In this document: in pieces, positions 7,492 through 16,129 of the stretch
How the letters are laid out: every line of letters begins with the position of its first letter
Numbering within the stretch: the first letter of the stretch is position 1
Assembly (NCBI GenBank): GCA_945866095.1
Contig: CAMBGA010000010.1
Location: 1 to 34,837 of the forward strand
Direction: 5' to 3'
Source of the DNA: Spirosoma fluviale
Lineage (GTDB): Bacteria; Bacteroidota; Bacteroidia; Cytophagales; Spirosomataceae
Length of the DNA stretch: 34,837 nt
Translations under genes and position numbers: made by a program
Notes under the pieces: generated by a model
The model's input: only the letters and a program-made list of their open reading frames with translations
Told to the model about the DNA's origin: nothing
Database searches by the model: none

Positions 7492-8298
7492 TTATTTCAC
7501 CACCCCACCAAACTTCCAGGAATTTCCGTTTCGGAAGATGATATAGGTCTTCGCGGGGTCTACCTTTGGGTTATCAGCAAGCCAGCGTTCGATCGTTAGA
7601 CGGTCAATGTATTTTGTTTGCGGCGTCACCAACTGGTCAAATGCCACATGTCTAAAAAACATGAAATTACGCTTGCAAATCCAACGACTATACTCATACA
7701 AGGGTAGAAAGGATATGCCCAATGTCACAATAAAGTGTGCATATAAAAAATACAAAAATGATAGCGGCGTGGCAATGAGGTATTTGTTGATCCACCAAGG
7801 TAATTTTGAGGCCAACTTTCGAATGGGATCTACTACCCAAATGATTAGGCCATTGCCCTCTTTGGCATATACCCAACAATGAAAAGCCCCACCCGATTTC
7901 GTATTCTCAACCGCCGAAGTGAATCCCTCAATTGGATTTTTTAAATGATGCAAAACCCCAATCGAATAAACCACATCAAACTTTTCTTTCGCACGGTATT
8001 CCGTTAAATCTGCCTGCTCGATACGATAGTTTTTAAAACCCGTTTGAGACATATTTTGGTTGGCCGAGACAATACTTTCGCCCAAATCAATACCCACTAA
8101 ATTAGACGGCTCCCACTGGGTCGCATGCACCAATAAACTGGCATTTCCACAACCTAATTCTAGTATTTCTTTGCCTTTAAAATCAGATTTTTGCAGCGGC
8201 GCAAACCAATCTTCAAATTGATCAAAGGTATATACAGATCCTCCTGGGAGGTTATTCCACGAGGTGGCAAAGGCTTTAGCCGTCTTAATATCTTTCAT
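7492..8298 (-). CDS. Class I SAM-dependent methyltransferase with hydrophobic C-terminal segment
   Basis: The protein has the SAM-binding motif I LELGCGNAS, followed by LVGIDLGES (acidic loop for the ribose), EQADLTEY and VVYSIGVLHHLKNP, the motif IV region of the Methyltransf_11/UbiE-like group. A strongly hydrophobic stretch follows motif VI (YLIATPLSFLYFLYAHFIVTLGISFLPL), suggesting membrane association or a lipid-like substrate. I chose the ATG at 8296-8298. An in-frame TTG at 8311-8313 would add five residues (273 rather than 268 in total). The gene is alone between two terminator-like hairpins and is divergent from the PhyH gene. The substrate is unknown; its position near the glycan locus allows sugar, lipid or quinone-type acceptors. 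Confidence 0.8.
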   Translation of the reverse strand: MKDIKTAKAFATSWNNLPGGSVYTFDQFEDWFAPLQKSDFKGKEILELGCGNASLLVHATQWEPSNLVGIDLGESIVSANQNMSQTGFKNYRIEQADLTEYRAKEKFDVVYSIGVLHHLKNPIEGFTSAVENTKSGGAFHCWVYAKEGNGLIIWVVDPIRKLASKLPWWINKYLIATPLSFLYFLYAHFIVTLGISFLPLYEYSRWICKRNFMFFRHVAFDQLVTPQTKYIDRLTIERWLADNPKVDPAKTYIIFRNGNSWKFGGVVK

Positions 8299-8360
8299 GC
8301 GTAAAGTTTTCAATTATTTTTTAACTCGCAAATATAGGCAAATTATATATATTCAAATTT

Positions 8361-8372
8361 CTGCTTAAGCAG
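8361..8372. promoter_or_regulatory. 12-bp perfect palindrome in the divergent intergenic region
   Basis: CTGCTTAAGCAG is a perfect palindrome between the divergent methyltransferase and PhyH genes, six bases before a terminator-like hairpin. It is a candidate operator serving either gene. Confidence 0.35.
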
Positions 8373-8378
8373 GTTTTT

Positions 8379-8408
8379 AGGGATTTGCCCAATCCCTTAT
8401 TTTTTTTC
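8379..8408 (+). terminator. Terminator-like hairpin in the leader of the PhyH gene
   Basis: AGGGATT, loop TGCCC, AATCCCT, then TTA and a run of T make a canonical intrinsic-terminator shape on the plus strand. It lies about 47 bp upstream of the PhyH start codon, between divergent genes, so no upstream plus-strand gene needs it. It may be a leader attenuator or a roadblock to readthrough from the tRNA side. Confidence 0.5.
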
Positions 8409-8454
8409 ATTTCTGAATTTCATTTCCTACCTTTCCTACTTAATACTGGTTCAC

Positions 8455-9471
8455 ATGATCAATCGAATTAAACAATACCTCAAAAAACAATTTATTTCTT
8501 TCCCTACTGATTTTGATCAGGAAACGCTTCCTTGGATCGATATAGATAAGGCGAATATTCCCGATTTTGTGAATCAATATACATTTTCAGATCATTTGCC
8601 TTTTGACCTACAAGAAAAACTAACTTTTTGGGAGAAAAATGGATATGTTATTCTAGAAAATATCATCCCCGAAAATTTGATTGATTTCTACATGAAGGAT
8701 GTGGATGAACTAATCCAACACAAAGATCAATACAATACTGAAATTCGCATCGACTTGCCGGAGTATGTGAAAAATCCAGTCCAACCGATTTCCTCCGTTC
8801 CCATAGATATTTTAATGGGCCGCTACGTCAAAATTAATGATTTCCATAACCAGTCGGTGTACGGGAAAAAACTCATGTTACACAGCGGAATCGTCGGCTT
8901 TTTACAAGCGATCTTTAACCAGACCCCTGTGGCGATGCAGAGTTTGACTTTTTTATACGGGAGCCAACAAGCCACCCACCAAGACTTTCCCTACGTAACG
9001 TCCCAAATTCCGAGCCATTTGGCCGCCGCATGGATCCCCTTGGAAGATGTGCACGCGGATGCAGGTCCTCTCTATTATTTTGCCGGATCTCATAAAATCA
9101 AAAAATTTAAATTTGGGAATGGCATTTTTTATAATGAACACTCCAAAAAAAATCCGGATGATTTTGCTATCTATTTAGATAAACTCTGTGCACAAAAAAA
9201 ACTGAAAAAGGAGACTCTATTGATCAAAAAAGGCGATGTCCTTATTTGGCACGCCTCTTTAGTTCACGGTGGCGACTCCATCGTCAATCCGCTACTGACA
9301 CGCAAATCTTTTGTATGCCACTATTCTTCGTTGGAGGGATATCAATGGCATCGAAAAGCCATGGATCAGGAACCTACTCGCTACAAATACAATGGCGGAG
9401 AGGTCTTCGATAATCCAAGCCTGCAAGGGATTGAGAATAGTTTTAAGGTCGGCGAATCGTATCAAGAGTAA
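8455..9471 (+). CDS. Phytanoyl-CoA dioxygenase (PhyH) family Fe(II)/2-oxoglutarate oxygenase
   Basis: The 338-residue cytoplasmic protein (no signal peptide) has the jelly-roll iron site: H175-x-D177 in QATHQDFPY and a distal His271 in GDVLIWHASLVHGGD. R283 in LTRKSFVCHY is the probable 2-oxoglutarate ligand. FWEKNGYVILENIIP near residue 60 is the usual PhyH opening, and AAWIPLEDVHADAGPLYYFAGSH is the conserved middle. PhyH proteins hydroxylate or otherwise oxidise diverse small molecules; several in bacterial catabolic or modification clusters act on lipids, osmolytes or sugars, and the substrate here cannot be named. It precedes a Tat-exported TIM-barrel gene by 55 bp. Its leader holds a palindrome and a hairpin that may control it. 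Confidence 0.85.
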   Translation: MINRIKQYLKKQFISFPTDFDQETLPWIDIDKANIPDFVNQYTFSDHLPFDLQEKLTFWEKNGYVILENIIPENLIDFYMKDVDELIQHKDQYNTEIRIDLPEYVKNPVQPISSVPIDILMGRYVKINDFHNQSVYGKKLMLHSGIVGFLQAIFNQTPVAMQSLTFLYGSQQATHQDFPYVTSQIPSHLAAAWIPLEDVHADAGPLYYFAGSHKIKKFKFGNGIFYNEHSKKNPDDFAIYLDKLCAQKKLKKETLLIKKGDVLIWHASLVHGGDSIVNPLLTRKSFVCHYSSLEGYQWHRKAMDQEPTRYKYNGGEVFDNPSLQGIENSFKVGESYQE

Positions 9472-9526
9472 AATTATTTTTTGTTCTTTTTAATTATACT
9501 TAATTTGCATCAAACCTATATAAATT

Positions 9527-10474
9527 ATGATGCAAATGAGTCGTCGTACGCTAATTAAAGCGTCTGGAACCGCCGCAGGAATGGCGCTAATTCCTTCTAT
9601 GTCAGAAGCTAAATCTAATTCTTTAGCCAATAGCTCTGTCGTGGCTAAACAAAAATTCGAATTTTCCCTCAATATGAGTACCATCATGGGCCAAAAACTG
9701 GGCTTCATCAAGGAACTCGAAGTGGCCGCTCAAGCCGGATATAAACATTGTGAAATTTGGGTACCTACCCTGGAAACCTACCTAAAATCGGGAGGGACCA
9801 TCACGGATGCACGCAAGCGCATTGCCGACCTTGGAATAAAAGTTCAAAATGCCATCGGCTTTGCTCAGTGGATTGTCGACGACGAATCTGTTCGTGCCAA
9901 AGGAATTGAGCAGTTGAAACGCGAAATGGATCTTCTGGCCCAATTAGGTTGCCACCGTACCGCGGCTCCTCCGATGGGTGCCACAAAAGAGGCGGGATTA
10001 GACCTTCGCCGTGTCGCAGAACGCTACCGCACTATTTTGGATCTGGGGGTTTCGATGTCGGTCATTCCCCAACTTGAAATGTGGGGCCATTCCAAAAACC
10101 TGAATCGCGTGGCTGATGTATTATTTGTTGCCGCAGAAGCGGGCCACCCCGCCGCCCGATTATTACTCGACGTGTTTCATATTTATAAAGGTGAATCTAG
10201 CCATGACTGCTTGCACCTAGTGGGCGAAAATGCGATCGAAGTGTTCCACGTCAACGACTATGTGACGACGATGAAACCTGGGGTTATTACCGATGCGGAC
10301 CGCATTTATGCGGGTGACGGCGAAGCACCTATTAAGAGGATTGTGGGCTTGTTGAAACCTTCGGCCCAACCGGTGATTTTGTCTCTTGAGTTATTTAATA
10401 AAACGCTGTACCAACAGGATGCTTTGCTGGTTGCAAAAACAGGTTTGGCCAAACTAAAAGCGCTGAATTTATAG
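9527..10474 (+). CDS. Tat-exported sugar phosphate isomerase/epimerase-like TIM barrel protein
   Basis: The 315-residue protein starts with a twin-arginine signal (SRRTLIKASGTAAGMALIPS), implying folded export to the periplasm. The rest is an AP endonuclease 2/xylose-isomerase-like barrel. Typical metal-ligand segments are seen: IPQLEMWGHSKN (Glu), ARLLLDVFHIYKG (Asp, His), VFHVNDYV (His, Asp) and ILSLELFNKT (Glu). Known relatives include hydroxypyruvate isomerase and inosose or ketose epimerases; exported versions are common in Bacteroidota and Planctomycetes catabolic loci but mostly uncharacterised. It is followed by a long inverted repeat and then the GH95 gene. The activity is inferred only at fold level. 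Confidence 0.8.
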   Translation: MMQMSRRTLIKASGTAAGMALIPSMSEAKSNSLANSSVVAKQKFEFSLNMSTIMGQKLGFIKELEVAAQAGYKHCEIWVPTLETYLKSGGTITDARKRIADLGIKVQNAIGFAQWIVDDESVRAKGIEQLKREMDLLAQLGCHRTAAPPMGATKEAGLDLRRVAERYRTILDLGVSMSVIPQLEMWGHSKNLNRVADVLFVAAEAGHPAARLLLDVFHIYKGESSHDCLHLVGENAIEVFHVNDYVTTMKPGVITDADRIYAGDGEAPIKRIVGLLKPSAQPVILSLELFNKTLYQQDALLVAKTGLAKLKALNL

Positions 10475-10511
10475 GGATTTTCGGTAACATATTTGGTTGA
10501 AATTTGATTTA

Positions 10512-10560
10512 GTAATTTACAACTTTACTAACTTTCTAAAAGTTAGTAAAGTTAAATTAC
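10512..10560. repeat. Long inverted repeat between the TIM-barrel and GH95 genes
   Basis: AACTTTACTAACTTT (10521-10535), loop CTA, AAAGTTAGTAAAGTT (10539-10553) is a perfect 15-bp stem. After a 2-nt AC bulge on the left arm it continues with GTAATTT/AAATTAC, 22 bp in all. No T-run follows. It would form a strong hairpin in either transcript and may be a terminator, an mRNA-stabilising element or a dispersed intergenic repeat. Confidence 0.7.
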
Positions 10561-10610
10561 CCCCCTTACCCCCAAAGATATTCTAATTAAAAAATTAATC
10601 GATACCCCGT

Positions 10611-13010
10611 ATGAAAATGATCAATTACCTGGTCGTTGCTATTTTATTTCCGCTATTATTAGCTGCGGCTCCAAAGCCTGCTGCCCAAGCGACACCTAGA
10701 AAACTCAAACTTTGGTATAACAAACCAGCGAAGTATTTTGAGGAGGCATTGGTGTTAGGAAATGGCACTCAGGGAGCCACGGTTTTTGGGGGAACGGACA
10801 CGGATAAAATTTTCTTAAATGATTTGACGCTTTGGTCTGGCGAGCCAGTGGATCCTTACATGAACAAAGAGGCCTACAAGAATTTGCCGGGTGTTCGCGA
10901 AGCGTTAAAACAAGAAAATTACAAATTGGCAGATTCTCTAGTAAGGAAAATACAAGGTAAGTATTCCGAGTCATATGCGCCTTTAGGGACTTTGTACTTG
11001 GATTTTCAGCCTAATCAAAGCTCCAATTATTACCGCGAACTGGATTTAGAACGAGCCATCGCTACGGTTAATCATGAGGTCAACGGCAATAAAATTAAGC
11101 GCGAATATTTTGTTTCACATCCCGATAAAGTTTTTGTGATTCATCTAACGAGCCAACAAAAAAACGGATTGAATTTTACCGTTCGATTTAATTCCCAACT
11201 CAAATTTAGTGGCACTTCCACCATCAATCACCTGCATTTTAAGGGGGTGGCGCCGGTCAGGGCAGAACCTAATTATGTGCGAAAAAAGGGGAACTCTTTT
11301 TTATTTTTGGACGACAGGGGTACGCGCTTTTCGACGGATGTTTTATTGCAATCCACCGACGGAAAAGTGTCGCGCACAGATACAACTTTAACGCTTTCCG
11401 GGGCCACAGAAGCCGTCGTGTTAGTCAGCATGGCCACCTCTTTTAATGGCTTTGATAAAAATCCAGCAACCCAGGGACGCGATGATCATGCCATTGTTCA
11501 AAAACAAATTCAAGAGGCCAGCGTAAAAGGCATTCAAAATTTGACCGCCCGCCACCTAAAAGATTATCAGACCTTTTTTAATCGGGTTTCATTGTATTTA
11601 GCCGGCACTGAAAATGCACCAGATTTGCCAACAGATGACCGTTTGAAGCGTTATGCCAAAGGAGAATCTGATCCCTATTTGGAGTCATTATACTTCCAAT
11701 TTGGCCGATATTTGTTGATATCAAGTTCTCGGACAAAAGGAGTGCCTGCTAATTTACAGGGCTTGTGGAACCCACATATCCAACCGCCTTGGTCGAGTAA
11801 TTACACGATGAACGTCAATGCCGAGGAAAATTACTGGTTAGCCGAGAACACCAACCTTCCAGAAATGCATCAATCTTTTTTATCGTTTATTGATAACCTT
11901 GAAAAAACAGGACGAATTACCGCAAAGACTTTTTACAATTTGCCTGGATGGACGTGCCATCACAATTCTGATATTTGGGCGATGACAAATCCTGTGGGTG
12001 ATTTTGGTATCGGAAATCCGAATAATGCCAACTGGCCAATGGGAGGTGCCTGGGCATCTGCACATTTATGGGAGCATTATTTGTTTAGCCAAGACAAGAA
12101 ATTTTTGGCGGATAAGGCGTATCCTTTAATGAAAGGGGCGGCGGAATTTTGTTTGGCATGGCTAATTCCAGATTCAAAAGGACGTTTAATTACCTCGCCT
12201 TCCACCTCGCCAGAAAATCAATTTATTACGCCAGCGGGCTATAAAGGAGATACGGGTTATGGCGGAACGGCTGATTTAGCCATGATTCGGGAATTATTTT
12301 TAGATATGATTCAAGCTGAAAAGATATTGAAGAAAGATCCGGCTTTCCAAAAATCGCTAGAAGACGCATTGGCGAAGATGTTGCCATACCAAATCGGTGC
12401 CGCAGGAAACCTGCAAGAATGGTATCACGACTGGGCCGATGCCGATCCCAAACATCGCCACCAAAGTCATTTGTATGGGCTTTATCCAGGCACTCACGTG
12501 ACGGTGGATCAAACACCGGCCATTGCTGCAGCCTCCAAAAAAACCTTGGAAATTAAAGGTGACGAAACAACGGGATGGTCAAAAGGTTGGCGCATCAATT
12601 TATGGGCACGTTTAAAAGACGGCGACCATGCCTATAAAATGTACCGTGAACTATTAAAATATGTGGAACCCGATGGGGTGAAAAAAAACTATCAAAAAGG
12701 TGGAGGAACATATCCGAATTTATTTGACGCACATCCTCCCTTCCAAATTGACGGAAATTTTGGTGGCTCAGCCGCGGTTGCCGAAATGTTGGTACAGTCA
12801 ACTCCTGATCTAATTGAATTATTGCCCGCTGTTCCAAAAGCCTGGTCTTCAGGAAAAGTATCCGGTTTAAAAGCACGCGGGGAATATGAAATCTCCATGC
12901 AATGGGAGGGAGGCCAAGTAAAAAATGTGGTAATAAAATCTAAAAATTCAGCTTCCGTACGCGTTCGTCTGAATGGCGAAATTAAAGTAATTAAAACCAT
13001 TAGAATTTAA
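10611..13010 (+). CDS. GH95 family glycoside hydrolase, probable alpha-L-fucosidase
   Basis: The 799-residue protein has a signal peptide (about 1-26, hydrophobic core then PAAQA) and the full GH95 layout. The N-terminal domain has ALVLGNGTQGATVFGGTDTDKIFLNDLTLWSG (46-77). The (alpha/alpha)6 barrel has NLQGLWNPHIQPPW (381-394), the Asn pair NVN (401-403) and SPENQ with Glu535. It also has WSKGWRINLWARL and FDAHPPFQIDGNFGG with Asp714. In the characterised Bifidobacterium AfcA, a Glu and an Asn-activated inverting mechanism use the equivalent Glu, Asn and Asp residues, so the enzyme should be active. Alpha-1,2-L-fucosidase is the usual activity; some members cleave L-galactose. It precedes the HGSNAT-like gene by 22-43 bp, depending on that gene's start. 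Confidence 0.92.
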   Translation: MKMINYLVVAILFPLLLAAAPKPAAQATPRKLKLWYNKPAKYFEEALVLGNGTQGATVFGGTDTDKIFLNDLTLWSGEPVDPYMNKEAYKNLPGVREALKQENYKLADSLVRKIQGKYSESYAPLGTLYLDFQPNQSSNYYRELDLERAIATVNHEVNGNKIKREYFVSHPDKVFVIHLTSQQKNGLNFTVRFNSQLKFSGTSTINHLHFKGVAPVRAEPNYVRKKGNSFLFLDDRGTRFSTDVLLQSTDGKVSRTDTTLTLSGATEAVVLVSMATSFNGFDKNPATQGRDDHAIVQKQIQEASVKGIQNLTARHLKDYQTFFNRVSLYLAGTENAPDLPTDDRLKRYAKGESDPYLESLYFQFGRYLLISSSRTKGVPANLQGLWNPHIQPPWSSNYTMNVNAEENYWLAENTNLPEMHQSFLSFIDNLEKTGRITAKTFYNLPGWTCHHNSDIWAMTNPVGDFGIGNPNNANWPMGGAWASAHLWEHYLFSQDKKFLADKAYPLMKGAAEFCLAWLIPDSKGRLITSPSTSPENQFITPAGYKGDTGYGGTADLAMIRELFLDMIQAEKILKKDPAFQKSLEDALAKMLPYQIGAAGNLQEWYHDWADADPKHRHQSHLYGLYPGTHVTVDQTPAIAAASKKTLEIKGDETTGWSKGWRINLWARLKDGDHAYKMYRELLKYVEPDGVKKNYQKGGGTYPNLFDAHPPFQIDGNFGGSAAVAEMLVQSTPDLIELLPAVPKAWSSGKVSGLKARGEYEISMQWEGGQVKNVVIKSKNSASVRVRLNGEIKVIKTIRI

Positions 13011-13053
13011 ACAGCATTCGGGGTAAAATGATGTGAGCATAGAAAATCTGTGT

Positions 13054-14313
13054 ATGGAAAAACCAAGAATTATTTCAGTAGATGTGCTTCGTGGATTGAC
13101 CATCATGATGATGACGATCGTGAATAATCCAGGCGATTGGGAACACATTTTTTCCCCACTTGAACATGCCGCTTGGCATGGTTGGACCCCGACCGATTTA
13201 GTCTTTCCTTTCTTTTTATTTATTGTTGGAATTTCAGTGGTGTTGTCAAATCCAGAACGAACATTAGACTGGAAAAAATTAATCACTAGAACGCTTCGGA
13301 TTTTTTTATTAGGGATGGCACTTGCTTTTTTTTCACGGATTAAAATAGGCGAATTATCAGGCCTAGGCTTGTTGGCCATCCGGCTAGTTTACACGGCCAT
13401 CATGACGATTTTATTGCTTGGAAATTATTCGGTTAAAAAACAATTTTATTTCGCCATTGGACTATTTATGATAACCATATTTTTATGTTTTGGCGGCTTT
13501 GAATCTTTTGAACATGTGAGAATTCCTGGGGTACTTCAACGAATTTCGCTCGTCTTTTTTATCATCAGTTTATTGTATCATTTTTGCTCACCACGTCTTT
13601 TAGGGGCTTTAGGACTCTTTTTCCTTATAGTATATTTTGTGTTAATGACACAAATTCCCGTTCCTGGATTTGGCGCGGCCAATGTAGAAATGGGTAAAAA
13701 TTTAGCCGCTTGGCTTGATCATTATTTATTGCCTGGACATTTATGGGCCACCTCAAAAACCTGGGATCCCGAGGGAATTTTAAGTACCATTCCAGCTTTG
13801 TCCACCGGCATATCCGGTATTTTTGCAGGTAAAATTTTGATGCATTCGCACTCGCGGAATAGTCTGTATTTAATGATTATCGGAATTGTTTTTATAGGAT
13901 TAGGGCTTTGTTGGGATCCTTATTTCCCGATTAATAAATCCTTGTGGACCAGTTCCTTTGTAATGGTTTCTTCAGGCTTTGCTTTTTTATTGACAGGAAT
14001 TTTACACGAATTGATTGAGCAAAGAAACATCAAAAAATGGACGTCTATTTTTGTTATTTTTGGGGTTAATCCGATGCTCGTTTTTTTCTATTCAGGTATA
14101 ATCCCAAGGGCCTTGAATATGATTAAAATTCCTGTGCTTGTAGATCCGGAACATACGGAGTTGGGGGTTATTTCGTATGTATACCGACAAGCAATTCAAC
14201 CCTTTTTTACTGATTTACGCTGGGCTTCATTGGCTGGCGCGTTTGTTTACCTTGTGATTTGGTTTGTTATTTTATCTATATTTAAACGTAAAAACATAAT
14301 CTTCAAAGTCTAA
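13054..14313 (+). CDS. HGSNAT-like membrane acetyltransferase (COG4299/DUF5009-type)
   Basis: The protein begins MEKPRIISVDVLRGLTIMMMTIVNNPGDW. It continues with HAAWHGWTPTDLVFPFFLFIVGIS, very close to the active-site loop of human heparan-alpha-glucosaminide N-acetyltransferase, in which a His in the 'H.xWxGxTxxDLVFPxFxFImG' block carries the acetyl group. About ten hydrophobic helices follow. An upstream in-frame GTG at 13033 would give 426 residues; I prefer the ATG at 13054, because homologues start just before R-x-x-SVDxLRGLT. The enzyme could move acetyl groups from cytoplasmic acetyl-CoA to a periplasmic sugar. It follows GH95 closely and overlaps the next start by one base (TAATG), so it is part of this operon. 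Confidence 0.8.
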   Translation: MEKPRIISVDVLRGLTIMMMTIVNNPGDWEHIFSPLEHAAWHGWTPTDLVFPFFLFIVGISVVLSNPERTLDWKKLITRTLRIFLLGMALAFFSRIKIGELSGLGLLAIRLVYTAIMTILLLGNYSVKKQFYFAIGLFMITIFLCFGGFESFEHVRIPGVLQRISLVFFIISLLYHFCSPRLLGALGLFFLIVYFVLMTQIPVPGFGAANVEMGKNLAAWLDHYLLPGHLWATSKTWDPEGILSTIPALSTGISGIFAGKILMHSHSRNSLYLMIIGIVFIGLGLCWDPYFPINKSLWTSSFVMVSSGFAFLLTGILHELIEQRNIKKWTSIFVIFGVNPMLVFFYSGIIPRALNMIKIPVLVDPEHTELGVISYVYRQAIQPFFTDLRWASLAGAFVYLVIWFVILSIFKRKNIIFKV

Positions 14314-15947
14314 TGAAACGAAACCTAATTGTACTCATTCTATTGTTGCCCTATTTCCTTTTCTCCCAAATCAAATCTGCCGATGTGATTATTTATGGGG
14401 GCAATGCATCCGCTGTCATTGCGGCGGTCCAAGTAAAGAAAATGGGGAAATCGGTCTTAATTGTTTGTCCTGATACGCATTTGGGAGGCTTGACTTCTGG
14501 TGGATTGGGTTTTACGGATACGGGCAACAAGGAAGTGATCGGCGGTTTAGCACGTGATTTTTACCAACGCGTTTATAAGCATTATCAAAAAGATACGAAT
14601 TGGATGTGGCAGAAAAAATCTGAATATGGCAACAAAGGCCAAGGGACTGTGGCGATGGACGGTGTGAATCGGACGATGTGGATTTTCGAACCTCATGCTG
14701 CGGAACAGATTTTTGAAGATTACGCAAAGGAATTTGGCATTCAAATTTTTAGAAATGAATGGCTTGATCGAAGCTCAAAAGGCATTAAAAAGAAGGACGG
14801 TAAAATCCAGTCAATAAAGATGATTTCAGGTAAAACTTATCAAGGAAAAATGTTTATTGACGCGACTTATGAAGGGGATTTAATGGCTTTAGCGGGGGTC
14901 AATTTCCATGTGGGACGGGAGGCTAATTCGATGTTTGGAGAACAATGGAATGGGGTCCAAGTAGGTGTGTTTCAACATGGACATTATTTTAAATCTAAGA
15001 TTAGTCCCTATAAAATTATTGGAGATCCGAGCAGTGGCTTATTACCGGAAATATCATCCGAATCACCGGGAATTAACGGATCTGGGGATCATAAAATACA
15101 AGCGTATTGCTACCGCATGTGTTTGAGTAATGACCCCGACAACCGAATTCCATTTGCCAAACCAGTGGGTTACGATCCAGCACGTTATGAACTGTATGCG
15201 CGTGTTTTTGTGAGTGGCTGGCGCGAAACTTTTGACAAATTTGATTTCATCCCCAATAGAAAAACGGATACCAATAATCACGGACCTTTCAGCACGGATT
15301 TTCTTGGCAAAAATTATGACTATCCAGAAGCATCGTATGCCAGAAGAGCTCAGATTTTAAAGGAGCATCAATTATACCAAAAAGGTTTGATGTACTTTTT
15401 GCAAAACGATTCCCGCATTCCTACGGAAGTCCAAGATAAGATGAAAACGTGGGGATTAGCGAAGGATGAATTTGTCCAAAATGGCGGTTGGCCACATCAA
15501 ATTTACGTCCGCGAAGCTCGACGTATGCGTGGGGAATTCATCATGAAAGAAGCGGATGCCTTAGGAAAAACTCAAGTTCCATCTCCTGTAGGAATGGGAT
15601 CTTATGCATTGGATGCGCACAATGCACAGCGATTTGTGACTAAAGAGGGCTTTGTTCAAAACGAAGGAGACATCGGCGTAGCGCCATTAAAGCCATATTC
15701 GATTGCCTATGGATCCATCATTCCCAAAGAAAATGAATGCGCTAATTTGTTGGTCCCCGTGTGCATGTCCAGTACCCACATTGCCTATGGATCGATTCGC
15801 ATGGAACCCGTTTTTATGATTTTAGGTCAGTCGGCCGCCACCGCCGCCGTGCTTTCCATCGAACATAAGACGAGCCCACAAAAGCTTCCTTATGAAATCC
15901 TTAAAAAGCAGTTAATCGCAGACCAACAAATTGTCGAGAGAAATTAA
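14313..15947 (+). CDS. Secreted FAD-dependent oxidoreductase (FAD_oxidored family)
   Basis: The 544-residue protein has a short signal peptide (MKRNLIVLILLLPYFLFSQ), then a dinucleotide-binding motif VIIYGGNASAVIAAVQVKKMGKSVLIV and HLGGLTSGGLGFTD. This is the PF12831-type opening shared by many carbohydrate-locus oxidoreductases, sometimes annotated as xanthan lyase-like. Further conserved blocks are MFIDATYEGDLMALAGV, EHQLYQKGLMYF, REARRMRGE and a C-terminal SSTHIAYGSIRMEPVFMILGQSAATAA, closing the FAD domain. A periplasmic oxidation of a sugar or glycan end is plausible, but no member of this exact context is known to me. It is translationally coupled to the acetyltransferase through a one-base stop/start overlap. 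The full-length family size is kept. Confidence 0.85.
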   Translation: MKRNLIVLILLLPYFLFSQIKSADVIIYGGNASAVIAAVQVKKMGKSVLIVCPDTHLGGLTSGGLGFTDTGNKEVIGGLARDFYQRVYKHYQKDTNWMWQKKSEYGNKGQGTVAMDGVNRTMWIFEPHAAEQIFEDYAKEFGIQIFRNEWLDRSSKGIKKKDGKIQSIKMISGKTYQGKMFIDATYEGDLMALAGVNFHVGREANSMFGEQWNGVQVGVFQHGHYFKSKISPYKIIGDPSSGLLPEISSESPGINGSGDHKIQAYCYRMCLSNDPDNRIPFAKPVGYDPARYELYARVFVSGWRETFDKFDFIPNRKTDTNNHGPFSTDFLGKNYDYPEASYARRAQILKEHQLYQKGLMYFLQNDSRIPTEVQDKMKTWGLAKDEFVQNGGWPHQIYVREARRMRGEFIMKEADALGKTQVPSPVGMGSYALDAHNAQRFVTKEGFVQNEGDIGVAPLKPYSIAYGSIIPKENECANLLVPVCMSSTHIAYGSIRMEPVFMILGQSAATAAVLSIEHKTSPQKLPYEILKKQLIADQQIVERN

Positions 15948-16129
15948 TCGATATTCAAAATCAAGGGACTTGCCTTTAATATAATTGCATAATAGGGGCG
16001 TCCACCTCTAATTCACTGTGCAGAGTTTTTAAATGTTGACCAATAACATGATTTAAATCATATTTTATTTTGGTTAACCAATAATGATTCGCAATATTTA
16101 GAAATCCTAAGTACTAAAAAAATCAGCCT

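Noticed and set aside
12948-13379. 143-codon minus-strand ORF across the GH95/HGSNAT junction
   Set aside because: It is antisense to two strongly supported genes and shows no recognisable domain.
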